A stretch of DNA of 64,000 bases. Origin: Ferruginibacter sp. (GTDB lineage Bacteria > Bacteroidota > Bacteroidia > Chitinophagales > Chitinophagaceae). The notes below the pieces were generated by a model that saw nothing but the letters and a program-made list of their open reading frames with translations, did not search any database and was not told where the DNA came from. Within the stretch, counting starts at the first letter, position 1, and the number at the start of each line of letters is the position of its first letter. Shown piece after piece: positions 53,391 through 63,205 of this stretch. The DNA lies in NCBI RefSeq assembly GCF_028288465.1, contig NZ_JAQBNR010000048.1:1-64000 (forward strand). The letters are read 5' to 3'. The position numbers were made by a program, and so were the translations under genes.

Positions 53391-53930
53391 ATGACTTTTG
53401 AATCCATTGCGGTTTTTTGTGGAAGTAAGACAGGAAACAACCGCTTATTTGCAGCGCATGCCACCAGCCTTGGATACCTGCTGGCTGAAAAAAATATTAC
53501 CTTAATTTATGGTGGTGGCAATAAGGGTTTAATGGCCTCTGTGGCCAATGCTGTGATGGAAAAAAGCGGCAAAGTAATTGGCATTATCCCGCAGGTATTA
53601 ACAGAATGGGAACACCAACATGAAGGAATAACCGAACTGATTGTGGTAGAAACAATGCATGTACGCAAACGCATGCTTTATGAGAAATGTGATGCGGCCA
53701 TTGTACTGCCCGGTGGCTATGGAACATTGGATGAAGTTTTTGAAATGCTTACCTGGAACCAGTTGAGTATACACGACAAACCGATTTTTATTTTAAACAG
53801 CGGTGGTTTTTATGATGGCTTGTTACTGCATGTTGATAAAATGATGGGAGAGGGATTTCTATACGATCAGCCTGCAAAAAGCTTCACTGTTATAAGTACA
53901 CCTGAAGAAATATTTCACTACAATCAATAA
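53391..53930 (+). CDS. LOG family protein (TIGR00730-type nucleotide 5'-monophosphate phosphoribohydrolase)
   Basis: 179 residues. The Rossmann-type fold begins SIAVFCGSKTGNN; LIYGGGNKGLMASVANAVMEKSGKVIGIIPQVL, the METMHVRKRMLYEKCDAAIVLPGGYGTLDEVFEMLTW block contains the family's PGGxGTxxE active-site motif and the upstream Arg-Lys. LOG enzymes release the base from cytokinin-type or ordinary nucleotide monophosphates; in bacteria the physiological role is often nucleotide turnover. Its end overlaps the convergent next gene by 7 bases. Confidence 0.93.
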   Translation: MTFESIAVFCGSKTGNNRLFAAHATSLGYLLAEKNITLIYGGGNKGLMASVANAVMEKSGKVIGIIPQVLTEWEHQHEGITELIVVETMHVRKRMLYEKCDAAIVLPGGYGTLDEVFEMLTWNQLSIHDKPIFILNSGGFYDGLLLHVDKMMGEGFLYDQPAKSFTVISTPEEIFHYNQ

Positions 53931-54535
53931 CGTTCTCTTCTTTGTCTTCCCTGGAAAAGCCCAATGTTAAATCCTGCCCTTACAACAGGAATCATTCTGC
54001 GGCCGGCATCTACATAAGGTGAATTGGGTTGTTGTGCCACATCAAACAGAACCGAAAAATAATAATAGGTGTTATTTCCTTCACTTCTTCCGCTGCTATA
54101 GCCTGCACCCAGTAATACGCTGTTTACATCTGTTGTACCTTTTGCAACAGTACCCACACCTGGCTCTATCACTCTCAGATTTATAAAATTATGTTCGTAC
54201 TGCCCCTGCAGGTAAAGGAAATTTACCGGAAAAATTCGCACGAATGCCCCCGGACCGATATTGGTTTGCCGGTATTTAATTCCGCTATAATCTTTTTGGC
54301 CCTGATAAATGACATTTACGCTTAAGGCAGCGTCCAGCCACTTTGTGAGACTATAACCAAGGTAAGGACTAACTCCCAGGGTAGTACCGCCAGTATAAAA
54401 TGCAAGGGTAAGATCACCTCCGGTAAATAATTTTTCTTTTTGAAAACCGGTTACCGGTTCTTCCTGTTCACTTTGCTGGGCAAAAACGGCCATTGAAAAA
54501 ATGGTTACGCTGAATAATAAAACTATCTTTTTCAT
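53924..54535 (-). CDS. Outer-membrane beta-barrel-like protein
   Basis: 203 residues with a signal peptide (about 1-19, KKIVLLFSVTIFSMAVFA). The mature chain alternates aromatic and polar residues in strands: LTLAFYTGGTTLGVSPYLGYSLTKWLDAALSVNVIYQG, IGPGAFVRIFPVNFLYLQGQYEHNFINLRV, NTYYYFSVLFDVA. The C-terminus ends in RRRERY instead of an aromatic residue. It is consistent with a small outer-membrane barrel of about eight strands. Function unknown. Confidence 0.75.
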   Translation of the reverse strand: MKKIVLLFSVTIFSMAVFAQQSEQEEPVTGFQKEKLFTGGDLTLAFYTGGTTLGVSPYLGYSLTKWLDAALSVNVIYQGQKDYSGIKYRQTNIGPGAFVRIFPVNFLYLQGQYEHNFINLRVIEPGVGTVAKGTTDVNSVLLGAGYSSGRSEGNNTYYYFSVLFDVAQQPNSPYVDAGRRMIPVVRAGFNIGLFQGRQRRERY

Positions 54536-54722
54536 TTGTTGCTTGTTTATTCTTAAGTCCTTCTATACCAGAAAAAAGCTGCTGTAAAAATCGCACAAAA
54601 TATTGATTAATAATTTGACAGGTATTAAATGAGCAGTTAAATATTGTTAATTTTTAGTCAATCAGCGATTACATCAAAGGGTGAAATATAAGAAGAGGGT
54701 ATCCTCATTTTTGTGAGCGAAA

Positions 54723-55754
54723 CTAAAACCTGGGGCAGATAACCTGGCGGGTATCACCGGAAGCTTCTCCGTAAAACCCTTTCTTCATTATGTTGAACTC
54801 GGAAGCGCCCTGCATGTTATTGTAATTTCTTAAAGCTGAGGTAGTAGCATCATAACTGAAAGTAAAACGCACATGTTTTAATTCAAAACCAACCATGGGA
54901 ACAATGGCATCACCTGCCCTGTAATACAAGCCTGCCAATAACTGCATATCGCCGCCTGCGCCGGAAAGATTGTAATTGGCATTTAACCCAAGGACCAATT
55001 CGCTTGACTTAGCCTGCATCGTATAATAGGCATTGGGGTTAAGTATAACCCGCTCATCAACTTTCAGCAGTGCATTTAAGAAGCCGATATGACGCACGGG
55101 TATTTTGGTAGAATCTCCTCCCGGATTAAAAAAAGTTTCCTGCGGCCTGTTGACGTGGTGAATAGAATATCCGCCATTGAAATATACATTTTCGTTGGGA
55201 AAATAAGCATAGTTCATACCCACCTGCATATCAAAATAACTCACGTTGTTATTCACGAGCACTACATCTGTCGGGGTATTGGAATCAAAAAACTTTCCGT
55301 CAAACTGGTCAGGAAATTTTAATTTAGTTTGATCAATTCTTTTATTTGCCCAGCCAAGGTTAAAACCAGCAGTAAGCAAACTGCTGCTTCCAAGCATTTG
55401 GTGATAGGCCAGCGAACCGTACACTTTGGTAGAACGGAGGCCGCCGCTGCCGGCAACATCACTTAAAATAAAACCACCTATTCCCAACCACCCATATTCA
55501 ATCTGGTTACGCAAAACCTGGGCATCGCCAAAAACACTTACCGTTTGATACGGTGTAGCCATGACAGAAGAATACTGGTTGCGGTAACTGGCGCCCAGCC
55601 TGTAATCTGCGTCGGGAATAAATCCTGTATTGGCAGGGTTGGTTGTAAGCGGGTTATTGAAAAATTGTGAAAAATGAAGATCCTGGGCCTGAACAAATGT
55701 GGTGATTTGCAGGCCAACAGCTATTATCAATAATATGTTGATTCTTCCTTTCAT
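54723..55754 (-). CDS. PorP/SprF family type IX secretion membrane protein
   Basis: 343 residues, usual for the family. A signal peptide (about 1-23) leads to QDLHFSQFFNNPLTTNPANTGFIPDADYRLGASYRNQYSSV, the hallmark start of PorP/SprF. Barrel strands follow through FELKHVRFTFSYDATTSALRNYNNMQGASEFNIMKKG. PorP/SprF proteins help anchor type B sorting-domain cargo at the surface. It lies 24 bases after such a cargo gene on the same strand, the standard pairing, so the two form an operon and functional pair. Confidence 0.93.
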   Translation of the reverse strand: MKGRINILLIIAVGLQITTFVQAQDLHFSQFFNNPLTTNPANTGFIPDADYRLGASYRNQYSSVMATPYQTVSVFGDAQVLRNQIEYGWLGIGGFILSDVAGSGGLRSTKVYGSLAYHQMLGSSSLLTAGFNLGWANKRIDQTKLKFPDQFDGKFFDSNTPTDVVLVNNNVSYFDMQVGMNYAYFPNENVYFNGGYSIHHVNRPQETFFNPGGDSTKIPVRHIGFLNALLKVDERVILNPNAYYTMQAKSSELVLGLNANYNLSGAGGDMQLLAGLYYRAGDAIVPMVGFELKHVRFTFSYDATTSALRNYNNMQGASEFNIMKKGFYGEASGDTRQVICPRF

Positions 55755-55778
55755 GCTTACTGTAACAGTAAATAAATT

Positions 55779-58700
55779 TTACCTTAATAACGTGATATCT
55801 CCCGTTTTTCGATATTTAGTACCGTTTGTAAATTCAACATCCAATGTATAGGTATATACTTCCAGGGGCTGTAGTTTTCCTTTATATGTTCCATCCCAAC
55901 CCTGGCTAATACTGTTACTTACAAACATTACCTGTCCCCAGCGATTGTATATTTTCCAGTTCATCTTTCCTATTCCAAAACCCTTTACGCCGATCACTGC
56001 GTTTTTCCCAAATTTGCCTGGTGTAAACGCATTTGGAACATCCACCAGTGGCAAAATTTTTGCCGAAACATTCATACAAAAAGTATCTATACAACCCGCA
56101 GGATTAATGGCTTGCAGACATACGCTGAAAGTTCCCGTAGAAGTAAACTGGTATAATGGATTCACTTCTTCAGATGTCTGTCCATCTCCAAAATCCCAGA
56201 TATAACTGGTGGCACCCAGGGACAGATTCCTAAACTGGACTGGTATATTTTCCGGAGCGGGGTTGGGTGCTGCCGCGAAATTTGCAGTAGGAATTTCATA
56301 CACTGTAATGGTGTAACTGGTTGAATCTATCTTATTACAGGTTGAAGTATCATTGGCAATCAATTTAACCGTATAAGTTCCCGCACTTGTATAAAGGTGA
56401 ACCGGATCCACATCTGGTGATGTAGCACCATCGCCGAAAGACCATTTAAAATCTGTACCACCCAGCGAAGTATTTTTGAATACCGCATTATATGTTTTAC
56501 ACCCTTTTGCAGGCGTTTCAAACTGCGCCTTGACGGTAACGGCTAAACGCACCTGCTTAACTGCTGAATCCGGCGAATTACAAAAAACACTGTCATCAAC
56601 CACCAGCCTTACGATGTATGTACCTACCGCTGCATAAGTATGCTGCTGATTTCCCAAACCGGCCCGCACCTGGGGTGTTCCATCTCCAAAATCCCACAGA
56701 AAACTATTTGGCTTGAAGGTGGGTATGGTGGCTGTAGTTGTGTTGGTAAATGTATACGTAAGGTTGGTACAGGGAGGAATTTTTACCGCAATGAAATCAG
56801 GATGTACTTCGTTGTTACCCACCCTGACATGGGTATACGCGGTATCTGAAATATTGCAGGTAGTGGAATCTATAGAAACCAGCCTCAGGGTATACACCCC
56901 TACTTTTGTATAGGTATGTGTGGTGGAATTGTTGGGTGCATAAGTGGTATCATTTTTTGGACTATTAATATCTCCATAATCCCAGATATACATTTTTCCT
57001 TTGGCCAGGGTATCCGTAAATTTAATGGTAAGCGGAACACAGCCCACTGTATCAAACACGCCGTTAATGGTAGCTTTTACACTGGCACCGATGCCACCAA
57101 AATTCATTTCTATTTTAACAGCGGCTTCGTTGCAGTTAGATGAGCCATTTGTTGGAGCCCATACGCCGGGTGTAGTAGGAAAAAATCCCGGAGTTCTTGG
57201 GCCGCCACAATTAGCGCAAATAGCCTGGTATATAATCCCGTTGGCATCAAATCGGCTGGTGCCCCCGTCAACGTGGTCATCAAATCCACCGGTTTGCCCG
57301 TAAAAACTACCAAATAGCTGGCTTTTTGCATCCTTCTCCAGAACAAAGAAATAGAAATCGCCCCCATCACTGGTAGATTTAAGCGCATTGGATGTTACCG
57401 GCATGCCCCTTGTTCCTGCACAGGGATATTGCCGTTCATTATTGAATTTTCCACCCCAGCCGGAAACATACACATTCTGACAACGATCAACCAAGAAAGC
57501 GACCGGCGAAATATTGGGGATCGATGAATTGGTGCCAAAAATGGTTGAAAACAAATAGGTAGATAAATCTGGCTTTAATTTAGCGATAAACTGTTTGGCA
57601 CCAGCATTACTGTAAGCGGCATTTTTTACCGGCCAGTTGCCGGTTGTAGCACCCATGATATAAGGAAATCCAAATTTGTCGAACTGTATTCCATAGACAA
57701 GATCATTGCCGCTGGTACCAGCAAAAATGGTTTTGATAATAGATTTACCATCTGTTGTAATCTCGGTAATAAAGCCGTCTGTTGCGCCGCCCTGGTTGGT
57801 AATACCCATACCGGGTTCTACCGGTGAACCTGCGATGGTGCCGGGAAGCGTTGCACTGGTTGTTCCACCGGCAACATACAAATTACCCCTTGCCGGATTG
57901 ATGGATAATACAAAGCAGGCGTCGCTGCCCGTGCCGCCAAAAAAAGTGCTGAATATGATACTCGTGAGGTTAGGTGTGAATTCCATTACAACTCCATCCT
58001 GTCTACCGCCACCAAACACGCCCTGTAATACACCGCCCGTAACCGGAAAATCTGAAGACTGTGTACAGGACGCCAGATAGATATTGCCTGATCCATCCAG
58101 TATCACTTCACTTCTTGCATCGTCTCCATAGTTTCTTCTTGTTTCAAATGCTCCATCCGTCTGACCGTTTGGCGCTCCTACCAGGGGAGAATATTTTGGC
58201 CTTATATTAACGCCATCGTCACCGCTTCCGCCCACCTTTATAGAACCGAGCAAAGCGGTACCGGAAGGATTAAATTTGGTAACCACGATATCATAACCGC
58301 CTGGTTTACCAACAAATGCCGTGGTAGTTGGATAATCAGTTGACGTAGTCCGGCCGGCAACAACCAAATTTCCCTGCCCGTCACAAATCATGCTATGAGG
58401 TTGCTCATTGGCAGTTGATCCACCCAGGTAAGTTGCGTATAATCTCTTGGTTCCGTCAGGCGAAAATTTAATAATGGCAATATCATATGGTCCATTGGCA
58501 TCTTCCTGTGACCCACTGTTATACGTTTGGTCAAAAGCACCTGTTGATACCGGGTAACCGGCACCGAATGAAATACCGCCTGCAAACAAACTACCGTCAG
58601 GACCCGGCGTTGCTGTATATCCCCAGTTATCAGTTGTACTACCGGTAAAAGAAGCAAAAATCAATGTTGGATCAATGATCAGTGTAGCATCAGGCGAATA

Positions 58701-59480
58701 ATTTTTTACTTTGAATTTTACCACGTTGTCTTTAACAACATATTTGCAATCAACTGTTGTGCGACCGCCCGCCCCTACCTGGTACGAGTAGGGATATAAC
58801 TCTTTTACATCACCTACTGAAGTACCGATGACAAGTTCCCGGTCTTTTACACCAAGGTTATTTACGCCGTCATACTTAAGGGCTATATCATTTACATCGC
58901 CTCCCGGGTGCACAATTAAATCATATTTTAATGTGCCGGCGTCTGTATAGTAACGTACATCAATATTGGGATACATGTTGGTGTAAGTAACTCCCGAATA
59001 TATTTTGCAACCACCCTGCCATTTGCTTTTATCATTGCCAATAAAATAATTATTGTAGGTTGGCAAAGGCTTATCAGGACTGGCTTTTGCAGTTGCTGAT
59101 GCTCCTAAAAAATTTACTCTGTAAGCGTGAGAATGTATTACAATTGCATCATTTGCGGTCGCTGGAAATTTACCTGGAATTGTTCTCGCAGCAGCTGAAG
59201 CGGGAGTGCTGTCTGTATTCAATTTCCCATGCATTTGATCTGCCAGCTTTTTAAGATCATCTGCATTACGCAACACAACACTGAATCCATTTTTTTGAAG
59301 AAAAAAAGCGCCTGTAGAAATCTCGCTTTTAAAATCTGCCCTGCTGTCCCACTGCCCTTTGTTTTCTATAAACTGCAATTGTGCAAAGCTCCGGCTACCT
59401 ATAAATAGTATTAAAGAGGTCAGCAAAAAAGAAAGCGCTATATATTTAACAGAGTTCAATAGAGAGGTAATTTTGTACAA
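55779..59480 (-). CDS. Giant surface protein with DUF7948, PKD repeats and gliding-type (T9SS type B) sorting domain
   Basis: Up to 1233 residues with a TTG start at 59480; another in-frame TTG at 59459 is possible, and there is no ATG ahead of the signal peptide (about 12-34, YIALSFLLTSLILFIGSRSFAQ). The mature protein begins LQFIENKGQWDSRADFKSEI (DUF7948, to about 265). Residues 270-760 are propeller-like repeats (YATYLGGSTANEQ, STFFGGTGSDACF). Four PKD domains follow (about 820-1130; WDFGDG, WSFGDG). The last ~95 residues are the type B domain (VPNAFTPGKFGKN, WKIYNRWGQVMF, WDGTYKG, YTYTLDV). It is displayed at the surface with help of the downstream PorP/SprF protein. Confidence 0.9.
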   Translation of the reverse strand: MYKITSLLNSVKYIALSFLLTSLILFIGSRSFAQLQFIENKGQWDSRADFKSEISTGAFFLQKNGFSVVLRNADDLKKLADQMHGKLNTDSTPASAAARTIPGKFPATANDAIVIHSHAYRVNFLGASATAKASPDKPLPTYNNYFIGNDKSKWQGGCKIYSGVTYTNMYPNIDVRYYTDAGTLKYDLIVHPGGDVNDIALKYDGVNNLGVKDRELVIGTSVGDVKELYPYSYQVGAGGRTTVDCKYVVKDNVVKFKVKNYSPDATLIIDPTLIFASFTGSTTDNWGYTATPGPDGSLFAGGISFGAGYPVSTGAFDQTYNSGSQEDANGPYDIAIIKFSPDGTKRLYATYLGGSTANEQPHSMICDGQGNLVVAGRTTSTDYPTTTAFVGKPGGYDIVVTKFNPSGTALLGSIKVGGSGDDGVNIRPKYSPLVGAPNGQTDGAFETRRNYGDDARSEVILDGSGNIYLASCTQSSDFPVTGGVLQGVFGGGRQDGVVMEFTPNLTSIIFSTFFGGTGSDACFVLSINPARGNLYVAGGTTSATLPGTIAGSPVEPGMGITNQGGATDGFITEITTDGKSIIKTIFAGTSGNDLVYGIQFDKFGFPYIMGATTGNWPVKNAAYSNAGAKQFIAKLKPDLSTYLFSTIFGTNSSIPNISPVAFLVDRCQNVYVSGWGGKFNNERQYPCAGTRGMPVTSNALKSTSDGGDFYFFVLEKDAKSQLFGSFYGQTGGFDDHVDGGTSRFDANGIIYQAICANCGGPRTPGFFPTTPGVWAPTNGSSNCNEAAVKIEMNFGGIGASVKATINGVFDTVGCVPLTIKFTDTLAKGKMYIWDYGDINSPKNDTTYAPNNSTTHTYTKVGVYTLRLVSIDSTTCNISDTAYTHVRVGNNEVHPDFIAVKIPPCTNLTYTFTNTTTATIPTFKPNSFLWDFGDGTPQVRAGLGNQQHTYAAVGTYIVRLVVDDSVFCNSPDSAVKQVRLAVTVKAQFETPAKGCKTYNAVFKNTSLGGTDFKWSFGDGATSPDVDPVHLYTSAGTYTVKLIANDTSTCNKIDSTSYTITVYEIPTANFAAAPNPAPENIPVQFRNLSLGATSYIWDFGDGQTSEEVNPLYQFTSTGTFSVCLQAINPAGCIDTFCMNVSAKILPLVDVPNAFTPGKFGKNAVIGVKGFGIGKMNWKIYNRWGQVMFVSNSISQGWDGTYKGKLQPLEVYTYTLDVEFTNGTKYRKTGDITLLR

Positions 59481-59541
59481 AGTACTGAAATATAATCAAA
59501 CATACTACAGCCCTGCAACGTTTATGTATTGTTAATTCTAT

Positions 59542-61734
59542 TTACGAAATTTTACTCCAAACCGTTTTACCTTTTTGAAAATGAAGGTAATTTTTTACCG
59601 GCGCATTTTCTTCCATTGTTAAATCAGGGTCAGTATTAATGATCTCCTCCGCCGCAATTTTTGCGGCTTCCAGCATCACCCTGTCACTTACTATATTTGC
59701 CAGTTTAAAATTCAATAAGCCGCTTTGTTTAGTGCCTTCAATATCTCCCGGTCCTCTTATTTCCAAATCTTTTTCGGCTACTTTAAAACCATCGTTTGTT
59801 GCGCAGAGTATTTTTAATCTTTCTCTCGCGTCTTTTGACACTTTATTTCCTGTAAGCAGCACACAATAACTTTGTTCACTTCCCCGCCCTACCCTGCCGC
59901 GTAACTGGTGCAACTGCGATAAACCAAACTTCTCGGCGCTTTCAATTACCATGATCGAAGCGTTCGGCACATTTACACCCACTTCAATTACCGTTGTACT
60001 TACCATAATCTGCGTATCAGCTTTTACAAACCGCTGCATGTTGGTTTCTTTCTGATCCCCGGGCTGGCGCCCGTGCACCATGCTGATCCAGTATTTTGGT
60101 TCCGGAAAAAAAGATTTTACCTCTTCAAAACCTTTCATCAGATTTTCGTAATCCATTTTGGCAGATTCTTCAATCAACGGATACACCACGTATGCCTGCC
60201 TGCCTTTTTTTATTTCATCCTTTATGAAATCCATTACCATCGGCCGTTTGTTTTCAAAACGATGTACGGTGGTAATTGGTTGCCTTCCAGGCGGCAGCTC
60301 ATCAATCACGCTGTAATCCAAATCACCATAAGCCGTTAAAGCAAGCGTTCTTGGAATGGGTGTTGCCGTCATCACCAGCACGTGCGGCGGTAATGTATTT
60401 TTGGCCCACAATCTAGCCCGCTGTGCCACACCGAATTTATGCTGTTCGTCTATTACCGCGAAACCCAGGTTTTTAAACTGCACTTTATCTTCTATTACCG
60501 CATGTGTACCAATCAATATATTCAATGAGCCATCTTCGCAGGCCTTTAAAATTTCCCTGCGCTGTTTAGTAACAGATGATCCGGTTAATAGTTTTACACA
60601 AACGGGTAAATCTTTTACGAGGGCAGCGATGGTATTATAGTGCTGTTGTGCCAGAATTTCTGTTGGTGCCATTAATACAGATTGAAAAGCATCGCCTTTG
60701 GTTGGGTGAGTATTATCTGCGGCAATCAGCATACTTAATAAGGCAACAATGGTTTTGCCGCTGCCTACATCCCCCTGCAGCAGCCGGTTCATTTGTTTCC
60801 CGCTGCCAAAATCTTTTCTTATTTCCTTCAACACTCTTTTTTGGGCGTTGGTAAGTTCAAAGGGAAGATAGGTATTGTAAAAAGTATTGAACAAATCACC
60901 CACTTTGTTGAACGTCCAGCCCTGGCTGAAACGATGACGGGTGCTGCGCAATAAGCCCAGCCTCATTTGGGCAAAAAATAATTCTTCAAATTTGAGCCGT
61001 CTTACCGCATGCGCATACAATTCTTCTGTTGCCGGAAAATGGATAGAGCGAAATGCATCCCAGCGGGAAATAAAGCGGTATTTCAGGAGCAATGATTCCG
61101 GCAAATTTTCCGGCAGATCTTTGGCAGACAATTGCTGCAATAAGGCGTAGGTTAATTTTGCAAAGGCCCTGCCATTCAAGCCACGGGCTTTTAATTTTTC
61201 TGTAGAATAATAAACAGGTTCCAGGAATTTTTTACCATCCGCCTTTTCGGCTGTGTACAGTTCAATTTCAGGATGATTGATTTGTACCCGGTTCATAAAA
61301 AAGCCCACCTTTCCAAAAACCAGGTAATGGTGACCGACGGTTAACAATTTCTCCGCCCAGCTGATTCCCTGGAACCAGACCAGTTCCATTTCTCCTGTAT
61401 CATCCTGCAGGTAGGCTACCAAGCGCTTGCTGCGTTTTTCGCCTATCAGCTCAACGTGAGTTAATTTTCCTGCAACCTGTGCATATTCTGTTCCTTCATT
61501 TAATGTTGCAATTTTATCTATTTTGGTTTTATCCAAATGCCGGAAAGGATAATATTCCAGCATATCCTTAAAGGTGAAAATGCTTAATTCTTTTTTAAGC
61601 ATATCTCCTCTCAGCGGACCTACGCCTTTAAGGTACTCAACCGGACTGGATAATATATTGGGAGAGGATGAAATAGTAAGTAGTTTATACAAATATATTT
61701 CTTTGGCAGGAAATGAAACCCAACGCCGGGCCAT
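59542..61734 (-). CDS. recG: ATP-dependent DNA helicase RecG
   Basis: Up to 730 residues; the first ~24 residues (MARRWVSFPAKEIYLYKLL) are unlike the family and a later start, such as the TTG at residue 15, is possible. The wedge/OB domain (to about 250) has VEYLKGVGPLRGDMLKKEL and QVAGKLTHVE. The motor carries Walker A QGDVGSGKT, the box DEQHKFG, motif III MTATPIPRTLALT and in lobe two IMVSTTVIEVGVNVPNASIMVIE and QLRGRVGRG. It unwinds branched DNA at stalled forks in recombination and repair. Confidence 0.95.
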   Translation of the reverse strand: MARRWVSFPAKEIYLYKLLTISSSPNILSSPVEYLKGVGPLRGDMLKKELSIFTFKDMLEYYPFRHLDKTKIDKIATLNEGTEYAQVAGKLTHVELIGEKRSKRLVAYLQDDTGEMELVWFQGISWAEKLLTVGHHYLVFGKVGFFMNRVQINHPEIELYTAEKADGKKFLEPVYYSTEKLKARGLNGRAFAKLTYALLQQLSAKDLPENLPESLLLKYRFISRWDAFRSIHFPATEELYAHAVRRLKFEELFFAQMRLGLLRSTRHRFSQGWTFNKVGDLFNTFYNTYLPFELTNAQKRVLKEIRKDFGSGKQMNRLLQGDVGSGKTIVALLSMLIAADNTHPTKGDAFQSVLMAPTEILAQQHYNTIAALVKDLPVCVKLLTGSSVTKQRREILKACEDGSLNILIGTHAVIEDKVQFKNLGFAVIDEQHKFGVAQRARLWAKNTLPPHVLVMTATPIPRTLALTAYGDLDYSVIDELPPGRQPITTVHRFENKRPMVMDFIKDEIKKGRQAYVVYPLIEESAKMDYENLMKGFEEVKSFFPEPKYWISMVHGRQPGDQKETNMQRFVKADTQIMVSTTVIEVGVNVPNASIMVIESAEKFGLSQLHQLRGRVGRGSEQSYCVLLTGNKVSKDARERLKILCATNDGFKVAEKDLEIRGPGDIEGTKQSGLLNFKLANIVSDRVMLEAAKIAAEEIINTDPDLTMEENAPVKNYLHFQKGKTVWSKIS

Positions 61735-61789
61735 TGTGCCTGCCTGGTTTTAGATCAGGCTTCTATATGTAAAATCGAGCGGCAATGAA

Positions 61790-61850
61790 TTGAAGGCGTT
61801 CCACAATGCTGTTTATGTACAAGTGAGTGACACAACGATATACCACATAT
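61790..61850 (+). repeat. GTACAAG-family repeat, copy 6
   Basis: Core GTACAAGTGAGTGACACAAC starts at 61817 and is identical over 20 bases to the core of copy 5. It lies between recG and the DEAD-box gene. Confidence 0.7.
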
Positions 61851-61909
61851 CCTTAAGAGCTTGTTCAATAATTTCCTTAAACAATTAAAATGTTAGCGAT
61901 GGATGTAGT

Positions 61910-63151
61910 TTAAGATGGTTTTCCTGCCCGCGGATTTCTGTGAAAATGCAGGGGCTTTTTACCATGTTTGCTGCCAGTTTCCCTGGGAACAAATGTAGAC
62001 GGTGTATAAGCCGGCGCTTCTCCAAATTGTTCGGGAACAACTTCTTTTTGAACCGGCTTTCCAAGCAATTTTTCTATGGTTGCAAACTTGCGCTGTTCTT
62101 TTACGCTGATAAATGTAATTGCAGTGCCTTCCGCCGCAGCCCTTGCTGTGCGGCCAATGCGGTGCACATAATCTTCACCATCATGCGGCACATCATAATT
62201 CAGCACCAGGCCGATATTATCAATGTCAATACCACGGCTTAATATATCGGTGGCGACCAACACCTGCAGGCGGCCACTTTTAAAATGCATAAGTACTTCT
62301 TCCCTTTTATCCTGTTCAAGGTCGCTGTGAATTTCATCCACAGCCAGCCTGGTTTTTTTTAATTCCCGGTTTAGTTCTTTTACGCTGTTTTTACTGCTGC
62401 AAAAAATAAGTACGGAAGAAAAAGTTTTTTGGAGTAACAGGTGTTTAACCAGCGGAATTTTTTGTGTATCGTACACCACGTAAGCCAGCTGGGTAATTTT
62501 TTCGTTTGGCTTACTGATAGAGATATTTATTTCGGCGGGCTGGTGTAAAATACGGCGGGCCATTTCTCTTATCTTATGCGGCATAGTTGCCGAAAACAAC
62601 AGGTTCTGGCGCTTTGCCGGCAAGGCTCCGATGATGCGCATGATGTCATCATAAAAACCCATATCCAGCATGCGGTCTGCTTCATCTAAAATTAAATATT
62701 TTAATCCCTGGAATTTTACATAGCCCATGTTGATGTGGGCGAGCATTTTACCGGGCGTGCATATCACCACATCGGCACCTGCGCTCAAAGCCTTTTTTTC
62801 CTGTATAAAGGCATTGCCATCTCCGCCGCCATAAACAGCAATAGAACTTACGGAAGTAAAATAACTCAAGCCTTCCATATGCTGTGCTATCTGTATGGCC
62901 AGCTCCCTGGTGGGTACAATTACTAACGCGGTAATGCTATGATGGTTAAGCGGACTTGAAATAATGTTGTTGATCAGCGGCAATAAAAACGCGGCGGTTT
63001 TGCCGGTACCTGTTTGTGCAGAAGCGATGACATCTCTGCCTGCTAAAACTAGTGGAATTACCTGTTCCTGAACTGGGGTTGCTTCATTATAATTGGAGGC
63101 TTCTATGCCGTCTATCAATCTTTGATCAAAGTCAAAATCGGTGAACTTCAA
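61910..63151 (-). CDS. DEAD-box RNA helicase (RhlE-like)
   Basis: 413 residues. The Q motif region FTDFDFDQRLIDGIEASNYNEATPVQEQVIP is followed by Walker A ASAQTGTGKTAAF, PTRELAIQ, the DEAD box LDEADRMLDMGF, SATMP, and in lobe two VLVATDILSRGIDIDNIGLVLNYDVP and YVHRIGRTARA. The short basic tail (about 385-413, GSKHGKKPLHFHRNPRAGK) is typical of RhlE-type proteins and would bind RNA. It acts in RNA unwinding, for example in ribosome assembly or cold growth. Confidence 0.93.
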   Translation of the reverse strand: MKFTDFDFDQRLIDGIEASNYNEATPVQEQVIPLVLAGRDVIASAQTGTGKTAAFLLPLINNIISSPLNHHSITALVIVPTRELAIQIAQHMEGLSYFTSVSSIAVYGGGDGNAFIQEKKALSAGADVVICTPGKMLAHINMGYVKFQGLKYLILDEADRMLDMGFYDDIMRIIGALPAKRQNLLFSATMPHKIREMARRILHQPAEINISISKPNEKITQLAYVVYDTQKIPLVKHLLLQKTFSSVLIFCSSKNSVKELNRELKKTRLAVDEIHSDLEQDKREEVLMHFKSGRLQVLVATDILSRGIDIDNIGLVLNYDVPHDGEDYVHRIGRTARAAAEGTAITFISVKEQRKFATIEKLLGKPVQKEVVPEQFGEAPAYTPSTFVPRETGSKHGKKPLHFHRNPRAGKPS

Positions 63152-63205
63152 AATGTATAGGGAAATTAATTTAAAAGAATGTATTGTTGTTAATGTATGT
63201 TTGTT

